Part shown: in pieces, positions 6,035 to 12,756 of the stretch | Layout: every line of letters begins with the position of its first letter | How positions within the stretch are numbered: the first letter of the stretch is position 1 | DNA from: JACDAN01 sp046729215 | GTDB lineage: Bacteria > Actinomycetota > Thermoleophilia > Gaiellales > Gaiellaceae | Assembly: GCA_046729215.1 (NCBI GenBank) | Contig: JBKPGE010000157.1 | Span: 1-12,827, forward strand | Direction: 5' to 3' | Length of the DNA stretch: 12,827 bases | Program-made: the position numbers and the translations under genes | Notes under the pieces: model-generated | What the model was told of the DNA's origin: nothing | The model's database searches: none | Seen by the model: the letters and a program-made list of their open reading frames with translations, nothing else

Positions 6035-6931
6035 GTGAAGTCCACGCGTATCGGGCCGAGCGACTTCGATTGCGTCCAGCGGAGCGCGGCTACCTGCGGC
6101 GAGTCGCCGATGTGGTCCGCACGCGAGCAGGCGCTCTACTGGACCGACAACCTTGGCGGGGGGATCCACCGCCTGGACCCAGAGGGCGGGAGCGACCAGG
6201 CTTTCGCGCTTGGCCAGAACGTGATGGACATTGGCCTGCGGGAAAGTGGTGGGCTCGTGCTCGCGCTCGCCAAGCAGCTCGCCTTCTACGAGCCTGGAGG
6301 CGAGCTCGAGCTGCTTATGAGCGTCGAGCACGACCAGCCGCATAACCGCTTCAACGACGGCAAGGTCGACCGCCGCGGCCGCTACTGGGCCGGCACGATG
6401 AACGACATCGACTGGGACAAGCCCGCCGGCTCGCTCTACCGTCTCGACCCAAGCCTCGAGCTAAGTCGACTACAAGGTGCGGTGGTCTGCGCCAACGGGC
6501 TCGGCTGGAGCCCCGACGATCGCACCTTCTACTTCGGCGAAAGCTTCCGCTACGCGATCTTCGCTTACGACTTCGACTCCGACGCCGGCGCCCTCTCGAC
6601 TCGGCGCGTGTTCGCGACGGTCGACCGGAACAGCGGGGCGTTCCCGGACGGGCTGACGGTGGACGCCGACGGCGGCGTTTGGAGCGTGCAAAACGGAGCT
6701 GGCCGAGTCGTGCGCTACGCCCCCGACGGCGAGGTCACCCACGAGGTCGAAGTGCCGGTTCCCCAGCCGACGAGCTGCATCTTCGGCGGACGCGACCTGG
6801 ACGTCCTCTACATCACAACCTCGCGGGAGAACATGACCCCCGAGCAGATCGGGCGCTACCCGCTGTCGGGAAGTGTGTTCGCCGTGCGACCCGGCCCGAA
6901 CGGTGTGCCCGAGCCGCTGTTCGCAGGGTAG
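6035..6931 (+). CDS. SMP-30/gluconolactonase/LRE family protein, 298 aa
   Basis: This six-bladed beta-propeller lactonase is predicted to hydrolyse sugar lactones with a divalent metal. The metal ligands expected from SMP-30 are present: Glu23 (CGESPMW), Asn154 (CANGLGWSPD) and Asp205 (FPDGLTVDADGGVW). The substrate-side residues Arg105 and Asn107 are in HNRFNDGKVDRRGRYWAGTM. Length is typical. The GTG at 6035 puts GESP at the usual distance from the N-terminus, but the nearest GAGGG is only 2 bases before it, so the translation signal is unusual. The gene follows a hairpin element. It converges on the epimerase-like gene with a 10-base gap. The sugar acid pathway it serves is not shown by neighbours. 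Confidence 0.93.
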   Translation: MKSTRIGPSDFDCVQRSAATCGESPMWSAREQALYWTDNLGGGIHRLDPEGGSDQAFALGQNVMDIGLRESGGLVLALAKQLAFYEPGGELELLMSVEHDQPHNRFNDGKVDRRGRYWAGTMNDIDWDKPAGSLYRLDPSLELSRLQGAVVCANGLGWSPDDRTFYFGESFRYAIFAYDFDSDAGALSTRRVFATVDRNSGAFPDGLTVDADGGVWSVQNGAGRVVRYAPDGEVTHEVEVPVPQPTSCIFGGRDLDVLYITTSRENMTPEQIGRYPLSGSVFAVRPGPNGVPEPLFAG

Positions 6932-6941
6932 GAAGGGGTTG

Positions 6942-7592
6942 CTACCGCCCCGGCCGCCAACCGCTGACCCGTTTGAAGCGCTCGTTGGAGACGTGCTCGC
7001 CGTCCCGGCAGACGTTGTAGAGGCCGCTCGGAAGCGCGAGCGCCGCTACGAGCGCGCGCCCGGCGTCCGCAACATGCAGGGTCGAGTCGTAGCGCAGGTT
7101 CGGCAACTCGTTGCCCGTGCCGGGACCGTCGAGTAGGCCGAGGCGCAAAACGACGCCGCGCCGGCCTGCGGCTGCGAACCGAGCGGTCTGCTCCTCGGCC
7201 ACGAGCGCCGAGCGTAGGTGCTCGGGCACCTGACCCAGCGGCGTCTCCTCGTCGACCACTCCTCCCGCTGGGTAGAGGAAGGTGATGCTCGGCTGAAGGT
7301 ACGCCGCGGTCTCAGAAGCGAGCGCAGCGTCGACGAGGAGCCGTGAGGCCTCGGCTCGCAGGCGGTCGTTCTCTCGCCAGGCTTCCCTCTCGCCGGCCTT
7401 CCGACCCGGCGGGATGTGAGTGGCAAGGTGCAGGATTGCCGCAGCAGCGTCGGCGGCGCCCGCGAGCGCAACCGGGTCGAACAGATCGAGCTCGGTCGGC
7501 GCCGGAGCATCGATCTCGTGACCCTCTGCGCGAAGGAGCGGAATCGTCGCCCGGCCGAGGACACCGATTCCGCCCGTCACCAGGAGACGCAC
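6942..7592 (-). CDS. NAD(P)-dependent epimerase/dehydratase-like protein, 216 aa
   Basis: This is an extended short-chain dehydrogenase-type Rossmann protein. The nucleotide motif TGGIGVLG (Gly7, Gly10, Gly13) starts at residue 6, DLFDP follows at 36-40 and ILHLATHIPP at 53-62. The C-terminal part has LHVADAGRALVAAL (172-185) and GWRP near the end. At 216 residues it is shorter than the usual ~300. The catalytic Tyr-x3-Lys is not visible: where it is expected the sequence reads LRSALVAEEQTARF, with no Tyr between 107 and 168. It may be a non-catalytic NAD(P)-binding relative or use other residues. GTG start at 7592, with GAGG a few bases upstream. It follows the fusion gene by 7 bases and is surely co-transcribed with it. 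Confidence 0.85.
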   Translation of the reverse strand: MRLLVTGGIGVLGRATIPLLRAEGHEIDAPAPTELDLFDPVALAGAADAAAAILHLATHIPPGRKAGEREAWRENDRLRAEASRLLVDAALASETAAYLQPSITFLYPAGGVVDEETPLGQVPEHLRSALVAEEQTARFAAAGRRGVVLRLGLLDGPGTGNELPNLRYDSTLHVADAGRALVAALALPSGLYNVCRDGEHVSNERFKRVSGWRPGR

Positions 7593-7599
7593 TCTTGCC

Positions 7600-9048
7600 T
7601 CACACGCCTACGCGGGTCTTGTCCTCCAGCACTTGCCGCCTCAGCGCCTCCGCAAACGATGAGTCGCAGACAATGTCCTCGAGCTCGATCTCCTCGGAAT
7701 CGAGCCGCTGCAGCCTGAGGTGGTCGTGGCCGTCCGGGCCATGCAGGACCAGGCCGGCAGCGAAGAAGCCCAGCTCGTTCAGCTCGGCCGCCGCCTTGTC
7801 GACGTCGCTTGCGGCCACTAGATCGATGTCGGCGTAGACGACGTCGACGTGCCGCGAGAGCAGGTCGCGCACAGCCCGCCTCAGGGCCGTGCCGGTTTCA
7901 GCGTCCCAGCGCCGGAGCCGCAGGAAGCCGAGCGAGCGCGCGTCGTCAGCCTCGGCCGTCACCAATTCGCCCTCGAGCGGAGCCGGCTCGGTGCGCGCCT
8001 CCAGCGGGAGCCCGACGTTCGCGTAGACCTGCTCGAGCAGCTCGCGGTAGGGAGCCGGCAATGCCGCTTGACGAGGGCGTGGGTCAAAGGGCCTGTAGGA
8101 GCGCAGCGTGGCCGTCCTTCGTGTCGGTCCCTCGCCGCCCAAGCCGCGCATTGTCGTCTGCGCCGGGACCATCCCAAGCTGAAGCGCCGTCTCCCGGTAG
8201 CCGTGCGAGCGCTCGGCGCGCTGACTGAAGGGGTGAATGGTGACGGCATCCCCGAAGACAGAAGCGAGGCCGCGCTCACGTACCGCGTCGAGCGTGCGCT
8301 CGAACAGCCGGCCGAACAGACCCAGGCCGCGATAGGCGGAGTGGACGACCGCGGCGCCGGTCTCGGCGGACGGAACACCAGGAAGCGGCATCAGGGCGTG
8401 GTGCCCGATTACGCGCCCGTCGTGGACTGCGATCGTCGACAGCAACTCGCCCGACGCGAGCGCAGCCATCAGGTATCGCGGCCGGTAGAAGTCCGCATGC
8501 ACGTAGCTCAGGTGGTAGTTCTCGTAGAGGAGCTGGGCGATCGCCTCAGCGTCCTCTGGCGTTGCCGCCCTCACCCCGATCGCGTCGGCGGTCTCTCCGC
8601 CAGCTCGCGCGAGCTGCGGGGCAGCCTCGATGTGGTGCCGCTTCGCGTATCCATCGCCACTCGAGCGCACGGAGACATCCGCCGCCAGGCGCTTTCCCTC
8701 GGAACCGAGGTTCAGGAGCCGCAGGTTTTGGGCGTCAGCTGCGAGGGCTGCGAGCGGCTCCGGCAACGGCCCCAAATCGCCTCCGGCGCTCGTCAGCGGC
8801 AGGCCCCAGTCGTGCACGGTGACGTGGACGAGATCGGCGTCCGCCTCGAGCGTCACCTCGATCTCCCCCAGATCGTCATCCGGGTAGGCGTTGTCGAGAG
8901 TGAAGCTGACGAGGCCCGCCACGATCCTGTCCAGCCGCACCGCATCCTGTGCGGAGATTCCGGTCGCGGCCGCAAATGCGGGCAGGAGAGCCAGGACGAG
9001 CGGCTCCGCGCTCGCGTCGCTCAGGACGGTGGCCTTCACCCTGGACAC
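7600..9048 (-). CDS. RsbW-like ATPase domain fused to GNAT acetyltransferase, about 482 aa
   Basis: This multidomain protein is numbered from GTG at 9048. Residues ~10-130 resemble the anti-sigma/HATPase_c_2 fold (RLDRIVAGLVSFTLDNAYPD at 38-57, VHDWGLPL at 79-86). The Glu and Asn of the ATP-binding N box are replaced, so nucleotide binding is doubtful. Residues ~158-302 are a GNAT domain (GVRAATPEDAEAIAQLLYEN; the acetyl-CoA loop is at AYRGLGLFGRLF, 238-249; then QRAERSHGYRETALQLGM). The C-terminal ~170 residues look like a decayed second acetyltransferase half (LNELGFFAAGLVL, DHLRLQRLD). The start is uncertain: the frame is open back to TTG at 9132, but that stretch is occupied by hairpins. 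A -10-like TAAGAT 11 bases before 9048 suggests a near-leaderless mRNA. GTG at 9039 is also possible. Confidence 0.82.
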   Translation of the reverse strand: MSRVKATVLSDASAEPLVLALLPAFAAATGISAQDAVRLDRIVAGLVSFTLDNAYPDDDLGEIEVTLEADADLVHVTVHDWGLPLTSAGGDLGPLPEPLAALAADAQNLRLLNLGSEGKRLAADVSVRSSGDGYAKRHHIEAAPQLARAGGETADAIGVRAATPEDAEAIAQLLYENYHLSYVHADFYRPRYLMAALASGELLSTIAVHDGRVIGHHALMPLPGVPSAETGAAVVHSAYRGLGLFGRLFERTLDAVRERGLASVFGDAVTIHPFSQRAERSHGYRETALQLGMVPAQTTMRGLGGEGPTRRTATLRSYRPFDPRPRQAALPAPYRELLEQVYANVGLPLEARTEPAPLEGELVTAEADDARSLGFLRLRRWDAETGTALRRAVRDLLSRHVDVVYADIDLVAASDVDKAAAELNELGFFAAGLVLHGPDGHDHLRLQRLDSEEIELEDIVCDSSFAEALRRQVLEDKTRVGV

Positions 9049-9053
9049 GGCAA

Positions 9054-9109
9054 AAGGCGATCTTAGAGGCCGCCTTCGGGCTGCTTCTCTCTCGCTCCAA
9101 TCGCGAGAG
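9054..9109. repeat. Two further small hairpins upstream of the fusion gene
   Basis: CTCTCGC (9089-9095) pairs perfectly with GCGAGAG (9103-9109) around 7 bases. AAGGCG (9054-9059) pairs with CGCCTT (9071-9076). Together with the large hairpin at 9112-9174 they fill most of the 162-base interval between the lysA stop and the fusion-gene start with inverted repeats. Confidence 0.4.
9060..9065 (-). promoter_or_regulatory. Possible -10 element of the fusion gene
   Basis: TAAGAT (TANNNT type) on the minus strand ends 11 bases before the GTG at 9048. No -35 hexamer stands at the right distance. This fits the leaderless-promoter style of actinobacteria, but a six-base match alone is weak. Confidence 0.3.
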
Positions 9110-9111
9110 GA

Positions 9112-9174
9112 GGTGGCCTCCTCAAATGCCAAGTCCTGCGAACCCGAAGGCCCACAGGACTTGACGAGGCCACC
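9112..9174 (-). terminator. Long UUCG-capped hairpin downstream of lysA
   Basis: In minus-strand RNA, bases 9165-9128 fold into a continuous 17-bp stem (14 Watson-Crick or G-U pairs in AAGTCCTGTGGGCC / GGTTCGCAGGACTT, plus three outside) closed by a C(UUCG)G tetraloop. Directly outside, GGTGGCCTC and GAGGCCACC add 9 perfect pairs after a 7-base bulge. On the plus strand the wobble pairs become A-C mismatches, so the minus strand is the natural RNA. It begins 36 bases after the lysA stop, which suits a terminator. There is no real U-tract, common in high-GC actinobacteria. CCTCCTC just downstream can pair with GAGGAGG inside the 3' arm, so an alternative fold exists. Confidence 0.68.
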
Positions 9175-9210
9175 GTCTCACACTGATCGACGCCCGTCAA
9201 GTGGGAACCG

Positions 9211-10533
9211 TCACTCCTCCAAGGCGAGCAGGTCCTCGATGGTCTCGCGCCTGCGGATGACCTTCGCCTGGCCGTCCGAAACGAGCACCGCCGCCGGTCG
9301 CGGAACGCCGTTGTAGTTCGAGCCCATGCCCAGGGTGTACGCCCCAGTGGCCGGGACCGCGAGGACGTCTCCGCGCCGCGGCTGGGGCAGCTCCACGCGC
9401 TCGATGAGGACATCGCCCGACTCGCAGTGCTTCCCGCAGACCGAGAAGACGCCGCTCCTGAGCTCATCCGCCCGGTTCGCCAGCAGCGCTGTGAACTGCG
9501 CTCCGTAGAGCTGCGGGCGCGGATTGTCGGACATCCCCCCGTCGATCGCGACGTAGGTGGTCTTCTCACTCGCCCGCTTGACCACGCCGACGCGGTACAG
9601 CGTCATCCCTGCCCGCCCAACCAGCGACCTGCCCGGCTCGAAGATCAGTCGCGGCATCGGCAGGGCGTGCAGTTGCCAGGCACGGGAGACACGGTCCATG
9701 AGGGCGGCGACGAACTGCCCAGCCGTCGGGGCCGCCTCGCCCTCGACATACTGGATCCCGAGCCCGCCGCCGAGATCGACGACGCTCGGCGTCCAGCCGA
9801 GCTCGGCGCGGCACTCGGCCGAGAAGCCGGCCAACCAATCGACCGTCATCCGCGCTGCACCGGTCTCCAGGAGCTGAGAGCCGATGTGCACATGCAGCCC
9901 GGCGACGTCGAGCCCGGCGTCTCGGGCAAGCGCGAGGGCCTCCAGCGTCTGCTCCGGCGGCAGTCCGAACTTCGAGCCGTGGTGTGCGGTCTTGATTGCC
10001 TCGTGCGTCTCCGCGTCGATCCCCGGAGTGGCGCGCACCAGCACGCGCGAGGCGCCCGCCGCGGCCGCGCGCTCCACCTCGTCCAGCGCGTCCAGCACGA
10101 CGAAGGCGACGCCCGCCTCTGCCGCGGCTCGAAGCTCCTCCTCGCTCTTGTTGTTCCCGTGGACGACGATCCGTTCGCCCGGGACGCCGGCGCGAAGCGC
10201 GAAGGTCAACTCGCCGAAGGTTGAGACGTCGGCGCCGAGGCCTTCCTCGGTGAAGAGACGAAGCAGCGCGAGGTTCGGAAACGCCTTCACGCCGTACGCG
10301 ACAAGCGCCTCGGGAGCAGCGTCGAGGTAGGCGCGGGCCTGCGAGTGCAGCGTCTGCTCGCAGTAGACGACGAGCGGAGTCCCGAACTCGTCCGCGAGCG
10401 CAGAGGCACGCATTCCGCCGACCGTCAGCTCGCCGTTCGCGACGGCCGCCGATGCCGGGAAGACGTCTAGAGAACGGGCCGTGATCGGGGAAGTGTGGCC
10501 GAGTTTGCGACGTCGCAGCGTACAATCAGGCAA
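9211..10533 (-). CDS. lysA: Diaminopimelate decarboxylase (lysine biosynthesis), up to 440 aa
   Basis: This PLP enzyme of the alanine-racemase-fold (type III) decarboxylases converts meso-diaminopimelate to L-lysine. Lys83 in AYGVKAFPN is the PLP Schiff-base lysine. Other motifs are GLHVHIGSQL (213-221), DLGGGLGIQY (253-262), FEPGRSLVGRAG (298-309), CGKHCESGD (366-374, active-site Cys370) and GAYTLGMGSNYN (397-408). ARMTVDWL and the C-terminal PRPAAVLV also fit lysA. The start is unsure: the only standard start codon giving the full N-terminus is TTG at 10533, without a ribosome site and only 2 bases from the divergent gntR-type start. The first ~20 residues (RRRK-rich) may not be translated. 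A strong hairpin follows the gene. Confidence 0.95.
   Translation of the reverse strand: MPDCTLRRRKLGHTSPITARSLDVFPASAAVANGELTVGGMRASALADEFGTPLVVYCEQTLHSQARAYLDAAPEALVAYGVKAFPNLALLRLFTEEGLGADVSTFGELTFALRAGVPGERIVVHGNNKSEEELRAAAEAGVAFVVLDALDEVERAAAAGASRVLVRATPGIDAETHEAIKTAHHGSKFGLPPEQTLEALALARDAGLDVAGLHVHIGSQLLETGAARMTVDWLAGFSAECRAELGWTPSVVDLGGGLGIQYVEGEAAPTAGQFVAALMDRVSRAWQLHALPMPRLIFEPGRSLVGRAGMTLYRVGVVKRASEKTTYVAIDGGMSDNPRPQLYGAQFTALLANRADELRSGVFSVCGKHCESGDVLIERVELPQPRRGDVLAVPATGAYTLGMGSNYNGVPRPAAVLVSDGQAKVIRRRETIEDLLALEE
10506..10517. promoter_or_regulatory. 12-bp perfect palindrome at the lysA/gntR junction
   Basis: TGCGACGTCGCA reads the same on both strands. It ends 3 bases before a -10-like TACAAT and 18 bases before the GntR ATG. 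This is the position expected for an autoregulatory operator of a YtrA-type repressor. It would also lie inside lysA if that gene begins at TTG 10533. Confidence 0.45.
10521..10526 (+). promoter_or_regulatory. -10 element of the GntR/ABC operon
   Basis: TACAAT ends 9 bases before the ATG at 10536 and stands out in this GC-rich stretch. Transcription would begin at or within a few bases of the start codon, giving a leaderless or near-leaderless mRNA. No clear -35 hexamer is seen at 16-18 bases; TTGCGA at 10505 is too close. Confidence 0.5.
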
Positions 10534-10535
10534 CG

Positions 10536-10928
10536 ATGATCGAGTTTCACCTCGACGCGCGTTCCGGTGTGGCCACCTATCTCCAGATCGTGCAGCAGGT
10601 CAAGGAGTCCCTCCGTCTGGGCCTGCTCGACGTCGGCGACAAGCTGCCTACCGTTCGCGAGGTCGTGGCCGATCTCGCGATCAACCCCAACACGGTCGCC
10701 AAGGCGTACCGCGATCTCGAGCGCGAGGGCCTCGTCGCGGCGCGTCCGGGTCGAGGGACCTTCATCATCGGCACTCTTGCCCCGCCCTCGTTGCAGCACC
10801 ACGATGCCCTGCGGCACGAGCTCGAGCGCTGGCTGGCCGCGGCCGTGCAGGCCGGCCTCGACGAAGAGAGCATCCGCGCCCTGATCTCGACCACCCTCCG
10901 GGAGGCGCTGGTTCGAAAGGTCGCATGA
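10536..10928 (+). CDS. GntR-family regulator, YtrA subfamily, 130 aa
   Basis: This short GntR repressor has the winged helix-turn-helix at about residues 10-78 (ATYLQIVQQVKESLRLGLL, then GDKLPTVREVVADLAINPNT and VAKAYRDLEREGLVAARPG). Only a ~50-residue helical tail follows (HHDALRHELERWLAAAVQAG). Small size without an effector domain, together with ABC genes directly behind it, is the hallmark of the YtrA subfamily, which usually represses its own ABC operon. The start lies 9 bases from a -10 element and has little ribosome-site sequence (AGG at -8). Its stop overlaps the ATPase start as ATGA. Confidence 0.94.
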   Translation: MIEFHLDARSGVATYLQIVQQVKESLRLGLLDVGDKLPTVREVVADLAINPNTVAKAYRDLEREGLVAARPGRGTFIIGTLAPPSLQHHDALRHELERWLAAAVQAGLDEESIRALISTTLREALVRKVA

Positions 10929-11821
10929 CCGCCGCGCTGGAGACTCGTGCTCTGGGGAAGCGGTTTCGCCGAGGTTGGGCCGTTCGCGACTGCACGCTAT
11001 CGATCCCCGAGCAGGCGATCGTCGGGCTCGCGGGACCGAACGGCGCAGGGAAGTCCACGCTCCTCGCGCTTGCCGTCGCACTGCTCGCTCCGACGGAGGG
11101 CTCTATCACCGTGCTCGGCCGCGATCCTCGGCGCGACTCGGACGCACTCGGTGAGATCGGCTATGTCGCACAGGACGCGCCCCTCTACCGCTCGTTCACC
11201 GTCGGTGAGACGCTCGACTTCGCGCGAAGGACGAACGCCCACTGGGACGCTTCGGTCGCAACTGGCTCGCTCGCGCGCCTGGCGTCGAACAGCCGCGTGT
11301 CGGCCCTCTCGGCGGGCGAGCGAGCGCGCCTCGCTCTCGCGGTCGCGTTGGGGAAGCGTCCACGGCTGCTCCTGCTCGACGAACCGTTCGCGCGCCTAGA
11401 TCCCAAAGCGGGCCGTGAGTTCCTCCAGATGCTGATGGACGGCGTGGCGGAGACGGGCGCGACCGTCGTCGTCGCCTCGCACGTAGTCGCCGACCTCGAG
11501 CGGATCGCCGACCACATCGTCCTCCTCAGCGACGGGGGCGTCCGGCTCGAAGGAAACGTGGAGGAGTTGCTCGCCTCGCACCGCTTGCTCACGGGCAGCA
11601 GCCGCCCGCTGGGGCGGATCGGCGGCGTCAGCGAGATCGTCCGCGAGCGGCACAGCGGCCGGCAGATGACGCTTCTCGCCCGGCTGTCGGCGCCGGTGGC
11701 CGACCCCACGTGGTCGGTCGACCAGATCGGGCTCGAGGAGTTGCTGCTCGCCTACATGGCCCCCGAGCGGCTCCCGAAGCCCGCGCCCCAGGAACGGAGG
11801 CGTCTGCGATGGCATGGGTGA
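10925..11821 (+). CDS. ABC transporter ATP-binding protein, 298 aa
   Basis: This ATPase drives the permease encoded next. Walker A is GPNGAGKST (37-45), the Q-loop Gln83 is in GYVAQDAPLY, the signature is LSAGERARL (128-136, a variant of LSGGQ), Walker B is LLLLDEP (148-154) and the switch His186 is in VVASHVVADLE. The last ~80 residues form a permease-contact extension. The ATG at 10925 overlaps the regulator stop (ATGA), with GAAAGG upstream. The longer frame upstream runs over gntR and is a shadow. Its 3' end overlaps the permease start by 13 bases. The family (CcmA/YtrB-like) usually exports peptides, drugs or cell-envelope-active compounds; substrate unknown. Confidence 0.95.
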   Translation: MTAALETRALGKRFRRGWAVRDCTLSIPEQAIVGLAGPNGAGKSTLLALAVALLAPTEGSITVLGRDPRRDSDALGEIGYVAQDAPLYRSFTVGETLDFARRTNAHWDASVATGSLARLASNSRVSALSAGERARLALAVALGKRPRLLLLDEPFARLDPKAGREFLQMLMDGVAETGATVVVASHVVADLERIADHIVLLSDGGVRLEGNVEELLASHRLLTGSSRPLGRIGGVSEIVRERHSGRQMTLLARLSAPVADPTWSVDQIGLEELLLAYMAPERLPKPAPQERRRLRWHG

Positions 11822-12756
11822 CCTGGCGGCAGAACCGCATCCAGCTCATCGCCGGCGGAACGGTGCTCTTGGCGGTCGCCCTCCTGGCGTTCGCCACCGG
11901 GCCGGGGATCCGCGCCGCGTTCGACCAGCAGGACGTCGCGTCGTGCCTGCCGCCGGCCTCGAGGTCGGGCTGCGAGATCATCGTCCGACACTTCCAGACT
12001 GAGCATGACACCCTCGTCCTCGTCGCCCGCTACCTCGTCTTCCTCCCGGCGCTGATCACGGTCTTCGTCGGGGCTCCGCTCCTGGCTCGCGAGCTCGAGC
12101 ACGGGACGTACCGGCTCGCGTGGACGCAGGGGATCAGCCGGCGGCGCTGGCTGCTCTCGCAGACTCTGCTGCTGTCGGCCGCGACGGTGCTCGGTGCGCT
12201 CGCGCTCAGCCTCATCGTCATGTGGTGGCGGCTGCCGTTCGACCGGCTCGACGGGCGCATGAGCCCCAGCCGCTTCGAGCTCGAAGGCGTCGTTGTCCCG
12301 GCCTACGCCGTGTTCGCCCTCGCCCTCGGCGTGTTTTCCGGGGCACTCCTCCGTCGGACGGTCCCGGCGATGACGGCTGCGCTTGCGGCGTTCGTGGCGG
12401 TTCGCCTCGCGGTCGCGACCTTCCTCCGGCCGCGGTATCTCGCTCCTGAGCACGACACTGCAACGGGGTTGACGCCGAACACGCACGCGCACGACTGGGT
12501 GCTCAGCAACTCGCTCGTCGACGCTCTCGGCCGACAGATCTCCACAGCGAGGGAGAACCTCGCGATCGAGCATGCACAGGCGGCGCGCATCGACGTGCAG
12601 GAGTATCTGATCGCGCTCGGCTGGCGGCGCGCCGTCTCCTTCCAGCCGGCCGACCGGTTCTGGACGTTCCAGGCGATCGAGGCGGGGATCTTCCTCGGCC
12701 TCGCCGCGCTGATCGTCATCGCGACGCTCCGGCTCGTCCAGCGAACGCCCGCGTGA
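11809..12756 (+). CDS. ABC transporter permease, 315 aa
   Basis: This membrane subunit pairs with the preceding ATPase. It has about six hydrophobic helices, for instance LIAGGTVLLAVALLAFATG (13-31), YLVFLPALITVFVGAPLLA (73-91), LSAATVLGALALSLIVMWW (122-140), YAVFALALGVFSGALL, AALAAFVAVRLAVATF and AGIFLGLAALIVIATLRLV at the end. The cytoplasmic loop RELEHGTYRLAWTQGISRR after helix two is characteristic of actinobacterial ABC-2-type permeases. A large extracellular stretch lies between the fifth and sixth helices (about 205-282). GGAGG lies 8 bases before the ATG at 11809. The start is inside the ATPase gene end, and the stop overlaps the next start (GTGA). Confidence 0.92.
   Translation: MAWVTWRQNRIQLIAGGTVLLAVALLAFATGPGIRAAFDQQDVASCLPPASRSGCEIIVRHFQTEHDTLVLVARYLVFLPALITVFVGAPLLARELEHGTYRLAWTQGISRRRWLLSQTLLLSAATVLGALALSLIVMWWRLPFDRLDGRMSPSRFELEGVVVPAYAVFALALGVFSGALLRRTVPAMTAALAAFVAVRLAVATFLRPRYLAPEHDTATGLTPNTHAHDWVLSNSLVDALGRQISTARENLAIEHAQAARIDVQEYLIALGWRRAVSFQPADRFWTFQAIEAGIFLGLAALIVIATLRLVQRTPA

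Noticed and set aside
5210..6343. Minus-strand open frame of 377 codons over the RDD and SMP-30 genes
   Set aside because: It is an antisense shadow of two clear genes and has no recognisable motif.
6927..6946. GGTAG/CTACC inverted repeat between convergent SMP-30 and epimerase genes as a bidirectional terminator
   Set aside because: Only 5 bp around a 10-base loop, composed mainly of the two stop codons and without U-tracts; too weak to call.
7849..9066. Plus-strand open frame of 405 codons over the fusion gene
   Set aside because: It is the antisense of a well-supported GNAT fusion, with Arg/Gln/Val-rich composition and no domain.
9049..9132. N-terminal extension of the fusion protein from TTG at 9132
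   Set aside because: This stretch is made of inverted repeats, begins inside the large hairpin, has no ribosome site and does not extend a recognisable domain.
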